From NCBI GenBank assembly GCA_009602725.1, contig WELB01000006.1, positions 94,341 through 146,422 on the forward strand: a DNA stretch of 52,082 bases, in the 5' to 3' direction. Under the pieces are notes generated by a model. The model searched no databases and was not told where the DNA came from. It worked only from the letters and a program-made list of their open reading frames with translations. This document shows positions 8,990 to 20,973 of this stretch, one piece after another (position 1 is the first letter of the stretch; each line of letters begins with the position of its first letter). The position numbers and the translations under genes were made by a program. Origin of the DNA: Spirogloea muscicola (Eukaryota > Streptophyta > Zygnematophyceae > Spirogloeales > Spirogloeaceae).

Positions 8990-9400
8990 GCAAGCAATAA
9001 CCACGTCTGAGGAGCCGTAGATCTGAAAATCTAGCTGCCGGAAAGCAATCCTCCTGACGAAAGCCAGAGGTTGTAGGGAGCACGGCCAGCACACAGGTGC
9101 AAGGCCCGGGTCATGGACCGCTGGAGGGAGAAGGGAGCATACGGTAGACCTGAGCTGACGAGCCAGCGGCGTTGAGTCAGCCTGCTCACCACGCCTACAG
9201 GACACAGCGCGCCGCGCAAGCCGGGCTAACAGGTCGAGCTGCCACTGGGACCCAAAAGCCCCGTGTACATCCACGGCCAGGGGTACGAACTCGTTCCCAG
9301 CCGGGTGGTCTGCGTGCTTCGCCGCCCTGCTGCGAGCAGCATGCGCCGCAGCATGGCCAGCCCTCGAGGCAGAAAGCCCCGGATTGGACCATTCCACCAC
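8990..9400 (-). pseudogene. 5'-truncated LINE RLE C-terminal fragment
   Basis: Minus-strand frame from about 9400 encodes GHAAAHAARSRAAKHADHP, then NEFVPLAVDVHGAFGSQW and LLARLARRAV, the standard RLE C-terminal region. It loses frame near 9160, so the terminus (equivalent to the basic AR-HLRAGRA segment and SDxxLLTRGY) reads in another frame. The 3' UTR and tail extend to 8818, where they pair with the opposed tail. Confidence 0.7.
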
Positions 9401-10193
9401 ATCAGTAGAGTGACGACACAGTGTCGACTACCATACTACGTCGATAGGGCATTGTAGCGGATCGGATGACAGGTCAGAGTTTCTACGTGGCAGGTAAATC
9501 AGAACCAGAACCTAAACCAGAACGAGGTGTAGAAAGAAGTCAGCGACATAACGATAATTGCTGCATAATCGGGTGGATGTGGAGTACATATAACTCGGTG
9601 CATTGTCAAGAAAGTGTCATAGTTGAGCTTGTCAATCTACTTAAGATGGTTCGTTGACAAGCCACACGCTTAGTACCGGAGACCAGAACGACGTCAAGTA
9701 TTGCCATACACAACGGTTGCCGAAGCAGTATAATATGCGACAGCCTTTATGCAGCTCGAACGATGTTCAAGTGCTGCGCTGTGGTCACACAAGGTCACGA
9801 TGTTCGTGGCTTACCGAGTGTGAGCCGGTCTCACGCAATCGGATTTGGAGCTTCTCGGAGTATGCTCTCTAGCTCCACCAGGTGGCCCGCCCGCGCCCTC
9901 TTTAGACGGACCAAGACGCGCGCTCGACGCCTTCTATGCAACAGCGGCGGCGGCATTAGCAGCGGCAGTGGCAGCGCCACAAGGTCGGCAATCTGTCAAA
10001 GCGAGAGACTGGGCCGAGAGACTGCTCGGCTCCGGCCCCTCCGCAACCCTTATGCTCGGTCAGGCAAGTAATGACATCGTCTCTGGGGGCAGGCCACTTG
10101 GCCCATTTGGCACCCCTGGTCCCTTGACCGGCATAGCTTGGGACGGTCACTTCTACCACCACCTGCCTTTCCGCCGCTAGCCTGGCCGGTACC
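9401..10193. other. Unassigned island; possible short ORF 9845-10180 (+)
   Basis: 9401-9840 is lower in GC than its neighbours and has no substantial open frame, LINE motif or LTR motif. At 9845-10180 (+) a 111-codon frame has an Ala-rich centre (DAFYATAAAALAAAVAAP) and a Gly/Pro-rich end. I do not recognise it; the Ala-rich part could be chance in GC-rich DNA. It could be the tail of a host gene or of an element not otherwise present here. Confidence 0.3.
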
Positions 10194-10730
10194 TGTAACG
10201 AATCTCGCCCTGAACACGCAGTTAGAGGGAGATTCCTTATTGTATTCGAGCATAGGGGGTTTAGGGGCCAACCCACTACACAAGGAAGCACTAGCGCATA
10301 GCGCAGCGGAAGACAGGCCCTGTGGCGCCGCCTTGACGGCGACTCCAGCTCCTGGGCGCAGGCCGGCGCAGCAGGCCCCGCAGTGCAGTGCGGCGGCGGC
10401 TGCGGCGGCGAGCAGCGGCAAGGCTGCTCCTGGGCTTCCTCGGCTCGAACTGGTTCCTGAGCCTCAGCCCCTGAGGCTCCTTCGTGCTTCCCCGTGCCAC
10501 CCCCCCTCCAGGGGTGTGAGCGGGTCGCCCCAAGGCCCGACTTACGGCAGGCCCAAAGATCCTCCCTTGAATGGGCGGATCCTGCGAGGGGTATCTCCGG
10601 ACGGACGGGACCCGCACCCGGGCGTGCCACCGGCCAGCCAGCCTGGCAGCTGGCAGAGCACCTGGCCCAAATATTCGGTCATGTAATGCCGACAGAGCCA
10701 TGTGGTTAACCAGACGGGTGTTTCATTACA
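10194..10730 (-). repeat. LTR-B, 3' LTR of chromovirus A (537 bp)
   Basis: On the minus strand it starts TGTAATGAAACACCC directly after a purine tract (AGTGGGGAGG, about 10733-10742) and ends GATTCGTTACA. Orientation comes from the internal block GGCGGCGCCACAGGG followed by CTTCCGCTGCG. It is the same length as the LTR at 26633-27169 and matches it throughout. The element's other LTR has been lost. Confidence 0.82.
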
Positions 10731-10788
10731 TACCTCCCCACTCTGGTGTTCACGTCCTCGGGAACCTCGAGAGAACAACCGACAGATT

Positions 10789-13700
10789 TTACACCCGACG
10801 GTTGCTGCCTCGACCAAGCCTAGGAGCATTACCAACCTTGGCCAGGTATTCCCTGAGTGCATCCGGACAGATTGCCAAATTGGCCGCAGGCTCCCACGTG
10901 TTGTGCTCAGGCCCATACCCGAGCCACTTCACCAGATACTCACGGGTCTTACGCCCTCGAGGCTTGTCCCTATGAGACAAGATCTCTTCCACCTCAAACT
11001 CAAGAGCATCCTCGATCAGTAGTGGAGGTGGGGGCGGTTGGACACGACCATCCGAAAGGAAGGCCCTCAGCTGAGACACATGGAAGACGTTATGTACCTT
11101 CCAATGCACTGGTGTCTTGAGCTCGTAGGACACCTTGCCCACAAGGCGTACTACTGCAAATGGTCCAACCCACTTGTGTAGCAACTTGCGCGTACCCACA
11201 GCCCGCAAGGATAAGTGCTTTGTGCTAAGCAGCACTTGTGCACCAACATCGAAGGAGACGTCCTTCCGATGTTTGTCAGCATGAGCCTTCTGGCGACTCT
11301 GAGCAATTTCCAAGAACTGCCGAGCTCGTCGCTGAGCCTCCAAGAGAGTCCCAGTAAAGGCTACCGCGGCGGGAACCCGTTCCGGCCTCCCCACCTGAAG
11401 TGGATCTCGGGGATGCTGACCATAGTTGAGGAAGAATGGAGTCTCTTTTGTGGACGCATGATAGGCATTGCTCACAGCATATTCAGCTGGAGCCAAATAC
11501 TCATCCCAGTCAGTCTGGCTGGGGTTGAGGAAGTGCCTCAACATGTCCTCGAGAACTCGATTCATGCGCTCAGTTTGACCATCAGTTCGTGGGTGAAAGG
11601 CTGTGGACATGGCTTCGTGCCAAGAATCTTGCACACTTCTGTCCAGAAGTGACCTGTAAAGCGAGGATCGCGGTCCGAGACCATCCTCTCAGGTACGCCA
11701 TGCACTTCCACACCTTATCCACAAAGATGCCAGCGAAATCCTTTGCAGAAACCCGCGTAGTTGTGGGAGCAAAATGCACCATTTTACTCAAGCGATCCAC
11801 AAAGACAACAATGGCATCATAGCCATTCCGCGTCTTAGGCAATTGTGTGATGAAATTCACACTTACATCAGACCAATTCCGCTCCGGAATGTGCAAGGGC
11901 TGAAGTAAACCGGCAGGTTTGCCAGAGATTGCCTTACTACGCTGGCATGTGGCACAACTAACCACAAAAGCGCGCACCTGGGCTGAAAAGCCCGGCCACC
12001 AAAAGAGGCGTCGCACAGCCTTTTGGGTTTTGCCCACGCCCAGATGACCACTGTAAGTCGGATCATGCAGCTCCTGCATTATGTCAGTGCGCAAGGCATT
12101 GCAGTCCGGGACGACAATAGCGTCACCTTGCCACCAAAAGCCTTTGTCATCGGTGAGGGTACTCACGTTGGCAGCCGCAGCAAAGCACGGGTCGGTGCCA
12201 TACCCTTGACGGATACGGACACAGAGCTCAGAGAGGTCTGCCGTGGGTAGCTCAGAAGCTTGACGAGTCGGACGCAATCCAGCAGCCCGCACTCCAGAAG
12301 CATTCAAGGTGGCCAACGCAGCAGCGCCGCTAATGTTGCGACTCACAGGGTTCGCAACATTAAGACGGCCAGGGCGATAAACCCATTGGAAGTCAAATTG
12401 TGCAATGCACTCCGACCATCGAGCTTGACGCCGAGTTAATGCTGCTGTGTGTGGGAAAATGTCAACGGGCAATGATCCGTGACAACCGAAAATGCCACAC
12501 CTTCCAGGTAGCAACGCCAGACACGTAAGGCGTGCACCACAGCCAGCAATTCCTGCTCGCCCATAGTGTAATTTCGCTCTGCAGGTATGAGCAGGCGACT
12601 CTCAAACGCTAACGGGTGACCCTCTTGCAAGAGCACGGCACCAATGCCGGTCAAAGAGGCATCGCAGACAAGCTCATATGGCACGCCTTCCCGAGGAAAG
12701 GCCAGCACAGGCGGAGACGTCAGCGCGTGCTAGATTCCCTTAAATGCACTCTGGCATTCGGACGACCATTCCCAAGGTACGTCCTTACGAGTCAACTTCG
12801 TAAGAGGAAGTGCCAAGTTCCCATAGCCTTGTAGGAACTTTCGAAAGGAGTTTGCAAAGCCCAAAAAGGAGCGCAATGCAGGGACTGTCTTTGGCACAGG
12901 CCAATCCCGTACGACCGAAGTATTTTGGGTATCAACACGGATTCCGTCCTTGCCCACGACATGCCCGAGGTATGTCAATTCTGGCTGGTTAAATGCGCAC
13001 TTGGACCGCTTCGCGTACAAGTGATTTTCACGCAGCAGCTGCAGCACTTGGCGCAGGTGCTTCGCGTGATCCTCCGGTGTTTTGCTGAACAGGAGGATAT
13101 CGTCCAGATATACCAGCACAAATTGATAGAGCAGGGGACCAAAGACCCTCGACATCACCGCCTGGAAAGTCGCTGGTGCATTGGTTAAACCAAAGCTCAG
13201 CACTTTGAATTGAATATGCCCAAGCGGGGTACGAAACGCTGACTTGGGAACATCGGCAGGCGTGATTCGAATTTGGTGATAGCCACTTGCCAGGTCCAGG
13301 GAGCTAAACACGGTAGCTCCTGCGAGCCAATCGAATAGATAATCGATTCGAGGCAGTGATTATCGATTCTTGATTGTAAGCTTATTCAAAGCCCGGTAAT
13401 CAATGCACATCCGTAGAGTGCCATCCTTCTTTTTGACAAAGAGAATGGGTGCTCCGTTTGGCGATTGAGAGGGCTCAATGTAGCCCTTCGCCAGCAGGTC
13501 CTCGACCTGGGATTGCATTTCTCGAAATTCAAGAGGGCTAAGCCGGTAAATGGGACGGTAAGGCGGCTGAGCGCCTGGCTCCAATGGAATTGTATGAGCC
13601 ACACCTCGGTGAGGAGGTAGACCGTCCGGAAGAGAGTCGGGAAAAACATCCGCAAACTCTTCCAGCAGCTTATCAAGAACCCCGCCATGTGAGTCCGCAG

Positions 13701-14780
13701 TGTTCACACACAGGGCCGGCGTAGAATCGTCATGCAACGCCACCATCACAAGAAATGCCACTTCCACTGTGTTCTTGTGATTCAGTCGCTTCATCTGCAT
13801 ATCGGACAGCAGAATGGAAGCCCCTGCCGCCAGTGGCGGTACACAGGGAAGTTGCTTGCAGAGGACATAGCGCCGTGCGCCACTTTGGACAGTGCAAGTC
13901 TGGTGGCGTTCATAGTCAAGGCATGCTGACGCGGCACGAAGCCAGTCGTCTCCCAATATCACATCGAATGCGACAGACAGCGCAATGGCATAGCAAGGCA
14001 CCTCGGCCTTATAATGGTGAATGCAAATTGGAATTGAGCACAAACCCATCACAGTGGTGGGGTGGCCATCGGCCAAAGTCACTTTTGCTAGACCGTCTGC
14101 TTGCACAGGCAAGCCAGCGGAGCACACCAAATCCCTACTGACGAAGGACACTGAGGCCCTTGAGTCTATGAGGAAGCGAGCTGGTGCCGTAGCAACCAGC
14201 CCCTGGAACAGCATAGTATGTCCACCCTGGACGCTGCCCAGGAATGGGGTGCGAGCAATGTAAACCCTAACCGAGGTCGGGTAAGGCCGACGCGGAGAGG
14301 CATCGACGCTACGCCTGAGGAGCCTGTGTCCCGCATTGTGCGAGCACAACAGCGCCATCCCCAGCGGAGCTCTATCAGGTACGCCGCGCCTCTGCGGCAC
14401 AATGAAGAACAGCATTTCTTCAGCCTCACGGCGTTCAGGCCAGCTCAAGTAAACGTCAGCAGCCATTTGCAAAGCATTGTGGGCAACCCACACAAATAGA
14501 GGCCCTCCAGCCTCCAAGCCTTGCAACAAAGCAGATATGGAGCGCACAACCGGCACGGTTGGCAGGCAAGCAATGCCAGCAAGATCGAACAGCCCAAGTG
14601 CGTCTGGCTGAATCATGTGGCGCCCAGAGGCGAGGGTTAGGCACGCACGCTTCCCCTTGAAGCAGCTGCCCTTGTCCCGGCCCATCGGGCGCTGTGGACG
14701 TGGCCCAGCAGATGCCGCCGTGCACTCCCTGGACATGTGGCCCGGCTCCCCGCACTTGAAGCAAGTAGCTCCCTCCATGT
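10789..14780 (-). pseudogene. Chromovirus A gag-pol remnant
   Basis: On the minus strand from 14780: Gag zinc knuckle [14 protein letters not shown], the unnamed FFIVP domain (about 14560-14180), protease with D-S-R in place of D-S/T-G (a likely inactivating change), RT with FSSLDLASGYHQI and YLDD, RNase H, integrase HHCC and catalytic core, GPY/F module, and a chromodomain ending near 10800. Breaks: a stop at 13356-13358 in place of the Tyr after KNR, a stop at 12730-12732 after RT, a frameshift near 12440 inside RNase H and another near 11700 in integrase. Few lesions over 4 kb suggest fairly recent death. N-terminal Gag and the 5' LTR are missing: the knuckle is fused to the chromodomain of the next element at about 14785. 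Confidence 0.86.
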
Positions 14781-14789
14781 GCGGCTTGA

Positions 14790-16588
14790 AGATACTTACG
14801 GAGAACGGACGGGCAGTGGGAAAGATGGCCCGAAGGTTCCCACGTACTGTCCTTAGGCCCATAGCCGAGCCACTTGACAAGATACTCGCGGGACTTACGT
14901 TGCCCACGGAGCTTGTCGCGGTGAGACAAGATCTCGTCCACCTCAAACTCTTCCTTATCCTCAACGACAAGGGAAGGTGCGGGCAGTTGGACACGACCAT
15001 CCGTATGGAATGGTTCGAGCTGAGACACATGGAATACTTTGTGGATTTTCCATGTACCGGCGTATCCAGCTCATACGCAACTTTGCCGACCAGGCGCACT
15101 ACCCGAAAAGTCCAACCCACTTTGGTAGCAATTTTGGCGTACCTACAGCCCGCGTGGAGAGATGCTTTGTGCTTAATAGCACTTGAGCACCCACGTCGAA
15201 GGATATATCTCGACGATGTCAATCAGCATACTGCTTTTGCCGTTGCTGGGCAATCTCCAAGCATTGCCTAGCCCTCCGCTGAGCTTCCAGGAGGTTGCCG
15301 GTAAAAGTTACTGCGGCCGGCACACGTTCCGGGCTCCCCACCTGTAAAGGTGCTCGGGGATGCTGATCGTAATCAAGAAAGAAGGGTGTATTCTTAGTTG
15401 ACTCGTGGAAGGCATTCTTCACAGCGTTCTCCGCTGGAGCAAGATACTCATCCCAGTCACTTTGGCTGGGGTTTACAAAATGCCGTAACATGTCTTCCAA
15501 CACCCGATTCATTCTTCCCGTCTGACCATCTGTCTAGGAAGGGAAAGCCGTGGACATGGATTGCTGGGTGCCAATCAGCCTTCACACACCTATCCAGAAG
15601 TGCCCCGTGAAGCGAGGGTCGCGGTCAGACACGATCCGCTCGGGGACTCCGTGCAGCTTCCATACTCGGTCCACGAATATACCAGCAAATTCCTTGGCTG
15701 ACACCTTTGTGGTCGTAGGCACAAAATGCGCCATTTTATTCAAGCGATCCACAAATACGACAATGGCCTCATAGCGGTTCCCCGTCATCGGCAACTGGTG
15801 GTAAAATCTACACTTATATCAGACCAGTTCATCGGAGGAATCTCCAATAATTGGAGCAACCCGGCAGGCTTATGAGAGCGTACCTTACTGCGCTGGCAGG
15901 TGGCACAAGTCTTCACAAAATATTTCACTTGGACTTTCAAGTCCGGCCACCAAAAGAGAAGCCGGACAGCTTTCTTCGTCTTTCCCATACCCAAATGACC
16001 ACTATACGGAGGCTCATGCAGTTCTTGCAAGATACTGCTACGCAAGGCATTGCAGTCAGGGACTACAATGGCGTCACCTCGCCACCAAAAAGCCTTGGTC
16101 ATTTACTAGTGTTCGTGTATTGGTTTCCTCTGCAAACCATGGGTCTGTGCCATACCCATCACGAATACGCACGTACAGCTCAGAGAGATTGGCGGTGGAC
16201 TGCCGAGCAGCTCCACGAGTAGGCCGCACGTCTGCGGTCTGATCCCTTGAAGCGTGCAAGACAGCCGCCACAGCAGCCCCTGCAGTGTTGCGACTCACTG
16301 GGTCCGCAGCATTCATTCGTCCAGGGCGGTACAACCACTGGAAACGGAATTGTACTGTAAACTCAGCCCACCGTGTTTGACGCCTGCTCAATTGCTGTTG
16401 TGTGTGAAAGTAGGTCAACGCACAGTGGTCCGTTACAACCGTAATGTCAACATACTCGAGATAGCATCGCCACACACGTAGGGCGTGCACAACAGCAAGG
16501 AGCTCTTGCTCCCCCGTAGTGTAGTTACGCTCTGCAGGACGAAGCAGGCGAATTTCAAATGCTACAAGTACCCTCCTGCAAGAGAACG
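14790..16588 (-). pseudogene. Chromovirus G/B, 3' half: RNase H, integrase, chromodomain
   Basis: Read downward from 16588: LLQEG of RNase [36 protein letters not shown], integrase zinc region [12 protein letters not shown] and CATCQRSK, catalytic core with [14 protein letters not shown] and [13 protein letters not shown] (the Q-T-E segment is disrupted near 15535), GPY/F, and chromodomain to VLRKYL at about 14790. Frameshifts occur near 16090, 15790, 15590 and 15230. Together with 18282-20225 it makes one element: the protein stops after GIGA at 18282 and resumes with GAVLLQ here, across a nested insertion with a GCACC duplication. Confidence 0.84.
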
Positions 16589-16593
16589 GCACC

Positions 16594-18276
16594 TGTGACG
16601 TCCTGAACCCTAGACATGAAGTAAGGGGTAAGTACGTCCTGATTGAGTTCGAACCTTGGGGGGTTTAAGAACTTACCCCCTACAGAGTGGATCGCCAACG
16701 CACACGGTGTACTCAAGTGCATCACATAGCACAGCGGAAGTCTCACCCTGAGGCGCCGCTAGAAGGCGGCGGCTCAACAGAGGCTTGGGTTAGTAGCTGG
16801 CCCCAGATGGGGCGCAACCGTGGCACTTACGGAGAGCCGGCGATGTTCGCAGCGACGGGCTGCGGCGACGGGCTGGGCAGCAGACGGCAGCAGCAGAGCT
16901 GGGGCGGCGGCTGCGGCAGCAGGCAAGCAGGGCTGTGCCTCTTTCTGCGCGTCACTGGTTCGACTGAAGAGTCTTGGCCTCGGCCTACTACTTATAACGT
17001 TCCACCTGCCACCCTCCCCGGAGGTGTGACGAGGGTAGCCCCAAGGTCCGGCCCCCGAAGGAGCGGACCAGTACAATGGGGATGTGACTGGCGCGGGGAG
17101 CCCGGAGGAACGTTCCCTCCGTTTGGGAGTGCCAACGGTGCCGGTTACCTTACATGTTTGTATTTGTGTTTGTCGCGGGTAACGCTCCAACGGTCCCGGC
17201 TCCGCCCCGGCGCCGTGGCCCGAGGCCGCAGTCCCGTATCACACGTGCTCCGCCCCCGGCGCCGCGGCCCGCGGCCCCGGTTCCGTACTGCACGTGCTCC
17301 GCCCCCGGCGCCGCGGCCCTAGGCCCCGGCTCNGCGCCGCCCGAGGCTCCGCGTCGCGCCCCCTTGATGCCGCTTAAGGCACCCCGTCGTACCTCATTGG
17401 CTCCGCCAAGGCGCCCTTCCGCACCGTCCCATAGCGCCGCGTTCACGCGCCGCTTTGCGTCTCCTTGGAGCCGCCCAAGGCGCCGCTCTCCGTGTCCCCT
17501 TCGTCCGGCCCGCCCCTTCGGGGGAGGCCTTGGGGGCGACCCTCGTCACACCCTCGGGGGAGGGTGGCAGATGGAACGCTATATAAATAGTAGGCCCTGG
17601 CCGGGCTCGGGAGTCCGACCAGCGCCGAGAGAGACACAGCCCTGCTGCTGCCTAGCCAGCCCCGCTGCCGCCTGGCCAGCCCCGCTGCTGCCTGCCGCCG
17701 CCGCCGCCGCCACAGCTCTGCTGCTGCCGTCTGCTGCCCAACCTTCGCCGCAGCTCGTCGTTGCGGGCCCTGCCGGCTCTCTGGACAGGGATGCTACAGC
17801 TCGGCTGCTGCCGCCTGCTGCCCAGCCCGTCGCCGCAGCTCGTTGCTGCGGGTCCCGCCGGCTCTCTGTAAGTCTATGGGTAGAGTCACCGCCCTAGGCG
17901 GTGCCTCAGGGTAAGACTTCCGCTGCGCTCTGTACACGTATGTGCGTTGGCCTTTTTTCTGTATGAGGGTTGTCTCCTAAACACCCTATGCTTGAATCTA
18001 AACCAGAACATTCTGGCCCTAACTGTGTGATTAGGGGCAGGGATGTTACACCCAAGGTCCGGCCCCTGGAAGAGCGGACCCGCACAATGAGGATACAGGG
18101 GGGCGTGCCGTGCATACTGCGGGCTGCGCGTGGCGCGAGCCTGACCAATGGGATACAAGTCCAGGGGACTGGCGCGTTCCGCGCGTGATTGGCGCGTGGC
18201 GCGCGTGACCGGCGCGTGATGCGCGTGAAGCGCACTTACTGGAACCGTTTGGCTCCTACAAACGGGGGACGTTACA
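16594..18276 (-). mobile_element. Nested solo LTR-C with 5-bp target duplication
   Basis: The inserted unit begins TGTGACGTCC and ends GACGTTACA on the plus strand and is flanked by GCACC at 16589-16593 and 18277-18281, within the RNase H codons of chromovirus G/B. Internal hairpin and CTTCCGCTG orientation give the minus strand, with TATAAG (minus) at 16991-16996. No internal coding region is present, so it is a solo LTR. It contains a second, oppositely oriented LTR (about 17108-18049), and a ~45-bp stretch (CCAAGGTCCGGCCCC...) occurs on both sides of that inner insert (17041 and 18052). Confidence 0.8.
17108..18049 (+). repeat. LTR-D, solo, nested in LTR-C
   Basis: Starts near GAACGTTCCCTCCGTTTGGG and ends GGGATGTTACA. 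Carries TATAAATA at 17582-17589, a CTG/CCG-rich tract, GTAAGT at about 17869, a hairpin CACCGCC-CTA-GGCGGTG and CTTCCGCTGCG. The same family lies at 34851-35740. One base (N) is unresolved near 17332. No clean target duplication found; the first few bases differ from the TGTAACG start seen at 36336. Confidence 0.68.
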
Positions 18277-18281
18277 GCACC

Positions 18282-20225
18282 GATGCCGATCAAAGAGGCG
18301 TCACATACTATGTCAAATGGCACGCCTTCTCGAGGCAAGGCCAGAACGGGTGGATGCACGAGGACCCGTTTGATATCCTCGAATGTCTTCTGGCATTCGG
18401 TCGTCCACACCCAGCTGACGTCCTTACGAGTGAGCTTCGTAAGAGGAGATGCCATACTTCCGCACCCTTGTAGAAACTTGCGGAAGTAATTCGCGAATTC
18501 CAAGAAGGAACGCAATGTTGGCACATTCCGTGGCACTGGCCAGTCCTTTACCGCTGTAGTCTTTTTGGGGTCGACGCGTACCCCGTCTTTGCCCACAACA
18601 TGCCCTAAGTATGTCAGCTCGGGCTGGTTAAATACACTTTTGAATCTTGTGGCTGGCATTCAACTGGTTTGCACGTAGTAATTGCAGCACCTGCCGCAGG
18701 TGTCGTACGTGCTGCTCAGGCGTTTTACTAAACACCAGTATGTCATCCAGATAGACCAGCACAAGTCATACAGTAGGGGGCCAATGACCTTCGTCATCAC
18801 AGCCTGAAATGTGACAGGTGCATTGATTGGACCAAAGCTGAGCACCTTGAACTGGAAGTAACCGAGCAGCGTACGGAACGCCGACTTCGGGACGTCCTCA
18901 GGAGTGATGCGAAATTGATGATTATCGCTTTTGTCAAGTCGAGGGAGCTGAACACATTAGCTCCCGCAAGACGATCGAAGAGGTCGTCAATTTGAGGCAA
19001 AGGATGCCGATTCTTGAAAGTGAGCTTGTTCAGGGCTCGATAGTCGATGCACATTCGAAGACTACCATCCTTTTTCTTCACGAAGAGGATGGGTGCACCG
19101 GATGGCGACTGGGAAAGCTCCATGTGTCCTTTCCGTAGCAGTTCCTCTACTTGGAACTGCATTTCCCGAAATTCGAGAGGACTCAGTCGATACATCTGAC
19201 GGTACAACGGCGTAGCGCATGGCTCCAATGGAATTGTCTGTGCCACGCCTCGATCAGGAGGCAAACCGTTTGGAAGAGCATCGGGAAACACATCCGAGAA
19301 TTCCGCCAACAAACTATGGAGAGCCGCACCATGTGAGGCCGCATTTGTCACTACCACTGAGTCAGGGGGGAACTTATTTTCCATCACCATTATTAGCAAA
19401 TACACAGCCGAGGTGGATTCTGCGTGAAGGACCCTCTTAAACTGCACAGCCGACAGCCGAATAGAGGAGTCTGTCATAGGCGATGATACAAGGGGAGCGT
19501 CTTTGAGCAGTACAAAGCAACGAGCACCCCGTCGGCACGAGCAAGTCCGCGCGTCAAAATCGAGGAGGGCCGCGGTAGCACACGACCAGTCGTCGCCCAA
19601 TATCACATCAAACCCAGTGCCAGCTCAATAACATGGCAAGAAAAAAGCGCCTTATCATTCTGAATGCGTTGGGGACTTGACATAGGCCCATATTTTCGGC
19701 ACTTTGTCCATTTGCCATGTAGCTTGCGAAATACCAGTCGGTTTTACAATCAAACCACTGTCGCTGACAAAATTCTTACTGACACAGGAGACTGTGGCTC
19801 CCGTATCTATGAGGATCTGGGCTGGCTGATCAGCCACCAGTTCCGAGAACAACATGGTTGGCGCGTCAGCGCTACGTGCCGAGGCACTTACTACCGTAAG
19901 AATATAACTACTAGCTACATATACGAGAAATTTAGGAGGTCTTGGAGAAACATCCTCCCCCTTGTACTTCACGTGGAGTTTGCCCGCCTTCCGGCGACAC
20001 AAGAAAGCCAGCCCCTTTGGAGGTAGAGGTTTCACTCCGCAACTTTACGGCACAATGAAGAAGACCGGTTCTTTAGTACCGTGTGAAGTGATCCAGCTTA
20101 AGTACATTTCTGCCGCTGCCTGCAGCTGATTAAAAGGAGGCCATACAACAAGGGGGCCTTCGTTCACCAGCGCTTGCATGAAGCACATGCACAGAGCGTA
20201 CTACTGGCACAACAGACTTTGGGCA
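18282..20225 (-). pseudogene. Chromovirus G/B, 5' half: Gag C-terminal domain, protease, RT
   Basis: Read downward from about 20080: the unnamed FFIVP-type domain (GLAFLCRRKAGKLHVKY), protease with [15 protein letters not shown], the ILGDDW block, RT N-terminal part with [17 protein letters not shown], a frameshift just after FSSLDL near 18945, another in the YLDD region near 18750, and RT C terminus to [17 protein letters not shown] at 18282. Here Gag-domain and protease are in one continuous frame, unlike the 27366-34592 copy. The 5' end, with Gag knuckle and LTR, is cut off where LTR-E begins at 20230. Confidence 0.82.
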
Positions 20226-20229
20226 TACT

Positions 20230-20960
20230 TGTAGCGTTAGGCCCATTTGGGCGCATTGCCCTCCTATAATCTAGTACAAGTGGTCTCTGTCGCGCGGTCT
20301 ACTTTCGTGTATTCTCCCGCGCGCATTGTCTTCTACCACCAGCGTCGTGCCGCTTGGCGTGACCCCTGTCTTGCGGTTTTCTCGAGGTCCGCCCGTGGAC
20401 GTCTCGTGTCCTACGGGTCCCTCGAGGTCCGCCCGTGGACGTTACCTGTCCACCCTTCGGTACCATCGAGGTCTTCACGTGGGCGTGACATGTCCCCGCG
20501 ACCGATCCTCGTGCGGCCCGCCCCTGACGGAGTGGGCCTTGAAGCGGCTCCCGCACACCCTGGAGCGGGGTGGCATTGAAGCATCACAAGTAGTCGGCTG
20601 AGACCGAACGGGTCAGTTCGATTAGTGAGGCCAGAGAGAGGCAGACCCCTGCTTGCCTGCTGCCGCAGCCGCCGCCACAGCCTTGCTGCTGCCGTCTGCT
20701 GCCCAGCCCGTCGCTGCAGCTCGTCGCTGCGGACATCGCCGGCTCTCCGTAAGTACCATGGCTGCGCCCCATGCGGGTTAGCGATCATGCCAGACCCACA
20801 GTTAAGTCGCCGCCTTCTGGCGGCGCCTCAGGGTAAGACTTCCGCTATGTGCTGTATGTAGTATTGCTTCTCTGTAGGGGTTTGCTTCTAAATCCCCAAT
20901 ATCGAAGCCAATCAGGACATCCTCATCCCTAATTGCGTGTATAGGGCTTAGAACGTTTCA
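20230..20960 (+). repeat. LTR-E, 5' LTR of chromovirus F (731 bp)
   Basis: Runs from TGTAGCGTTAGG to GAACGTTTCA, immediately followed by a PBS. Contains a two-copy direct repeat of CTCGAGGTCCGCCCGTGGAC (about 20380 and 20421), a CTG/CCG-rich tract, GTAAGT at 20749-20754, the hairpin CGCCGCC-TTCT-GGCGGCG and then CTTCCGCT. TATA box is degraded (CACAAGTAG). Confidence 0.75.
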
Positions 20961-20961
20961 T

Positions 20962-20973
20962 TGGTATCAGAGG
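20962..20973 (+). other. PBS complementary to initiator-Met tRNA, element F
   Basis: TGGTATCAGAGG, one base after the LTR, matches the 3' end complement of eukaryotic tRNA-iMet, the usual primer for plant-type chromoviruses. Confidence 0.85.

Noticed and set aside
13360-15222. 620-codon minus-strand frame as one protein
   Set aside because: Its first ~150 codons are out-of-frame sequence across a chimeric junction; only the part from the Gag knuckle on is element A protein.
17154-17897. 247-codon frame with an unresolved residue
   Set aside because: Low-complexity frame across LTR-D; no conservation of the reading frame with the 34851 copy.
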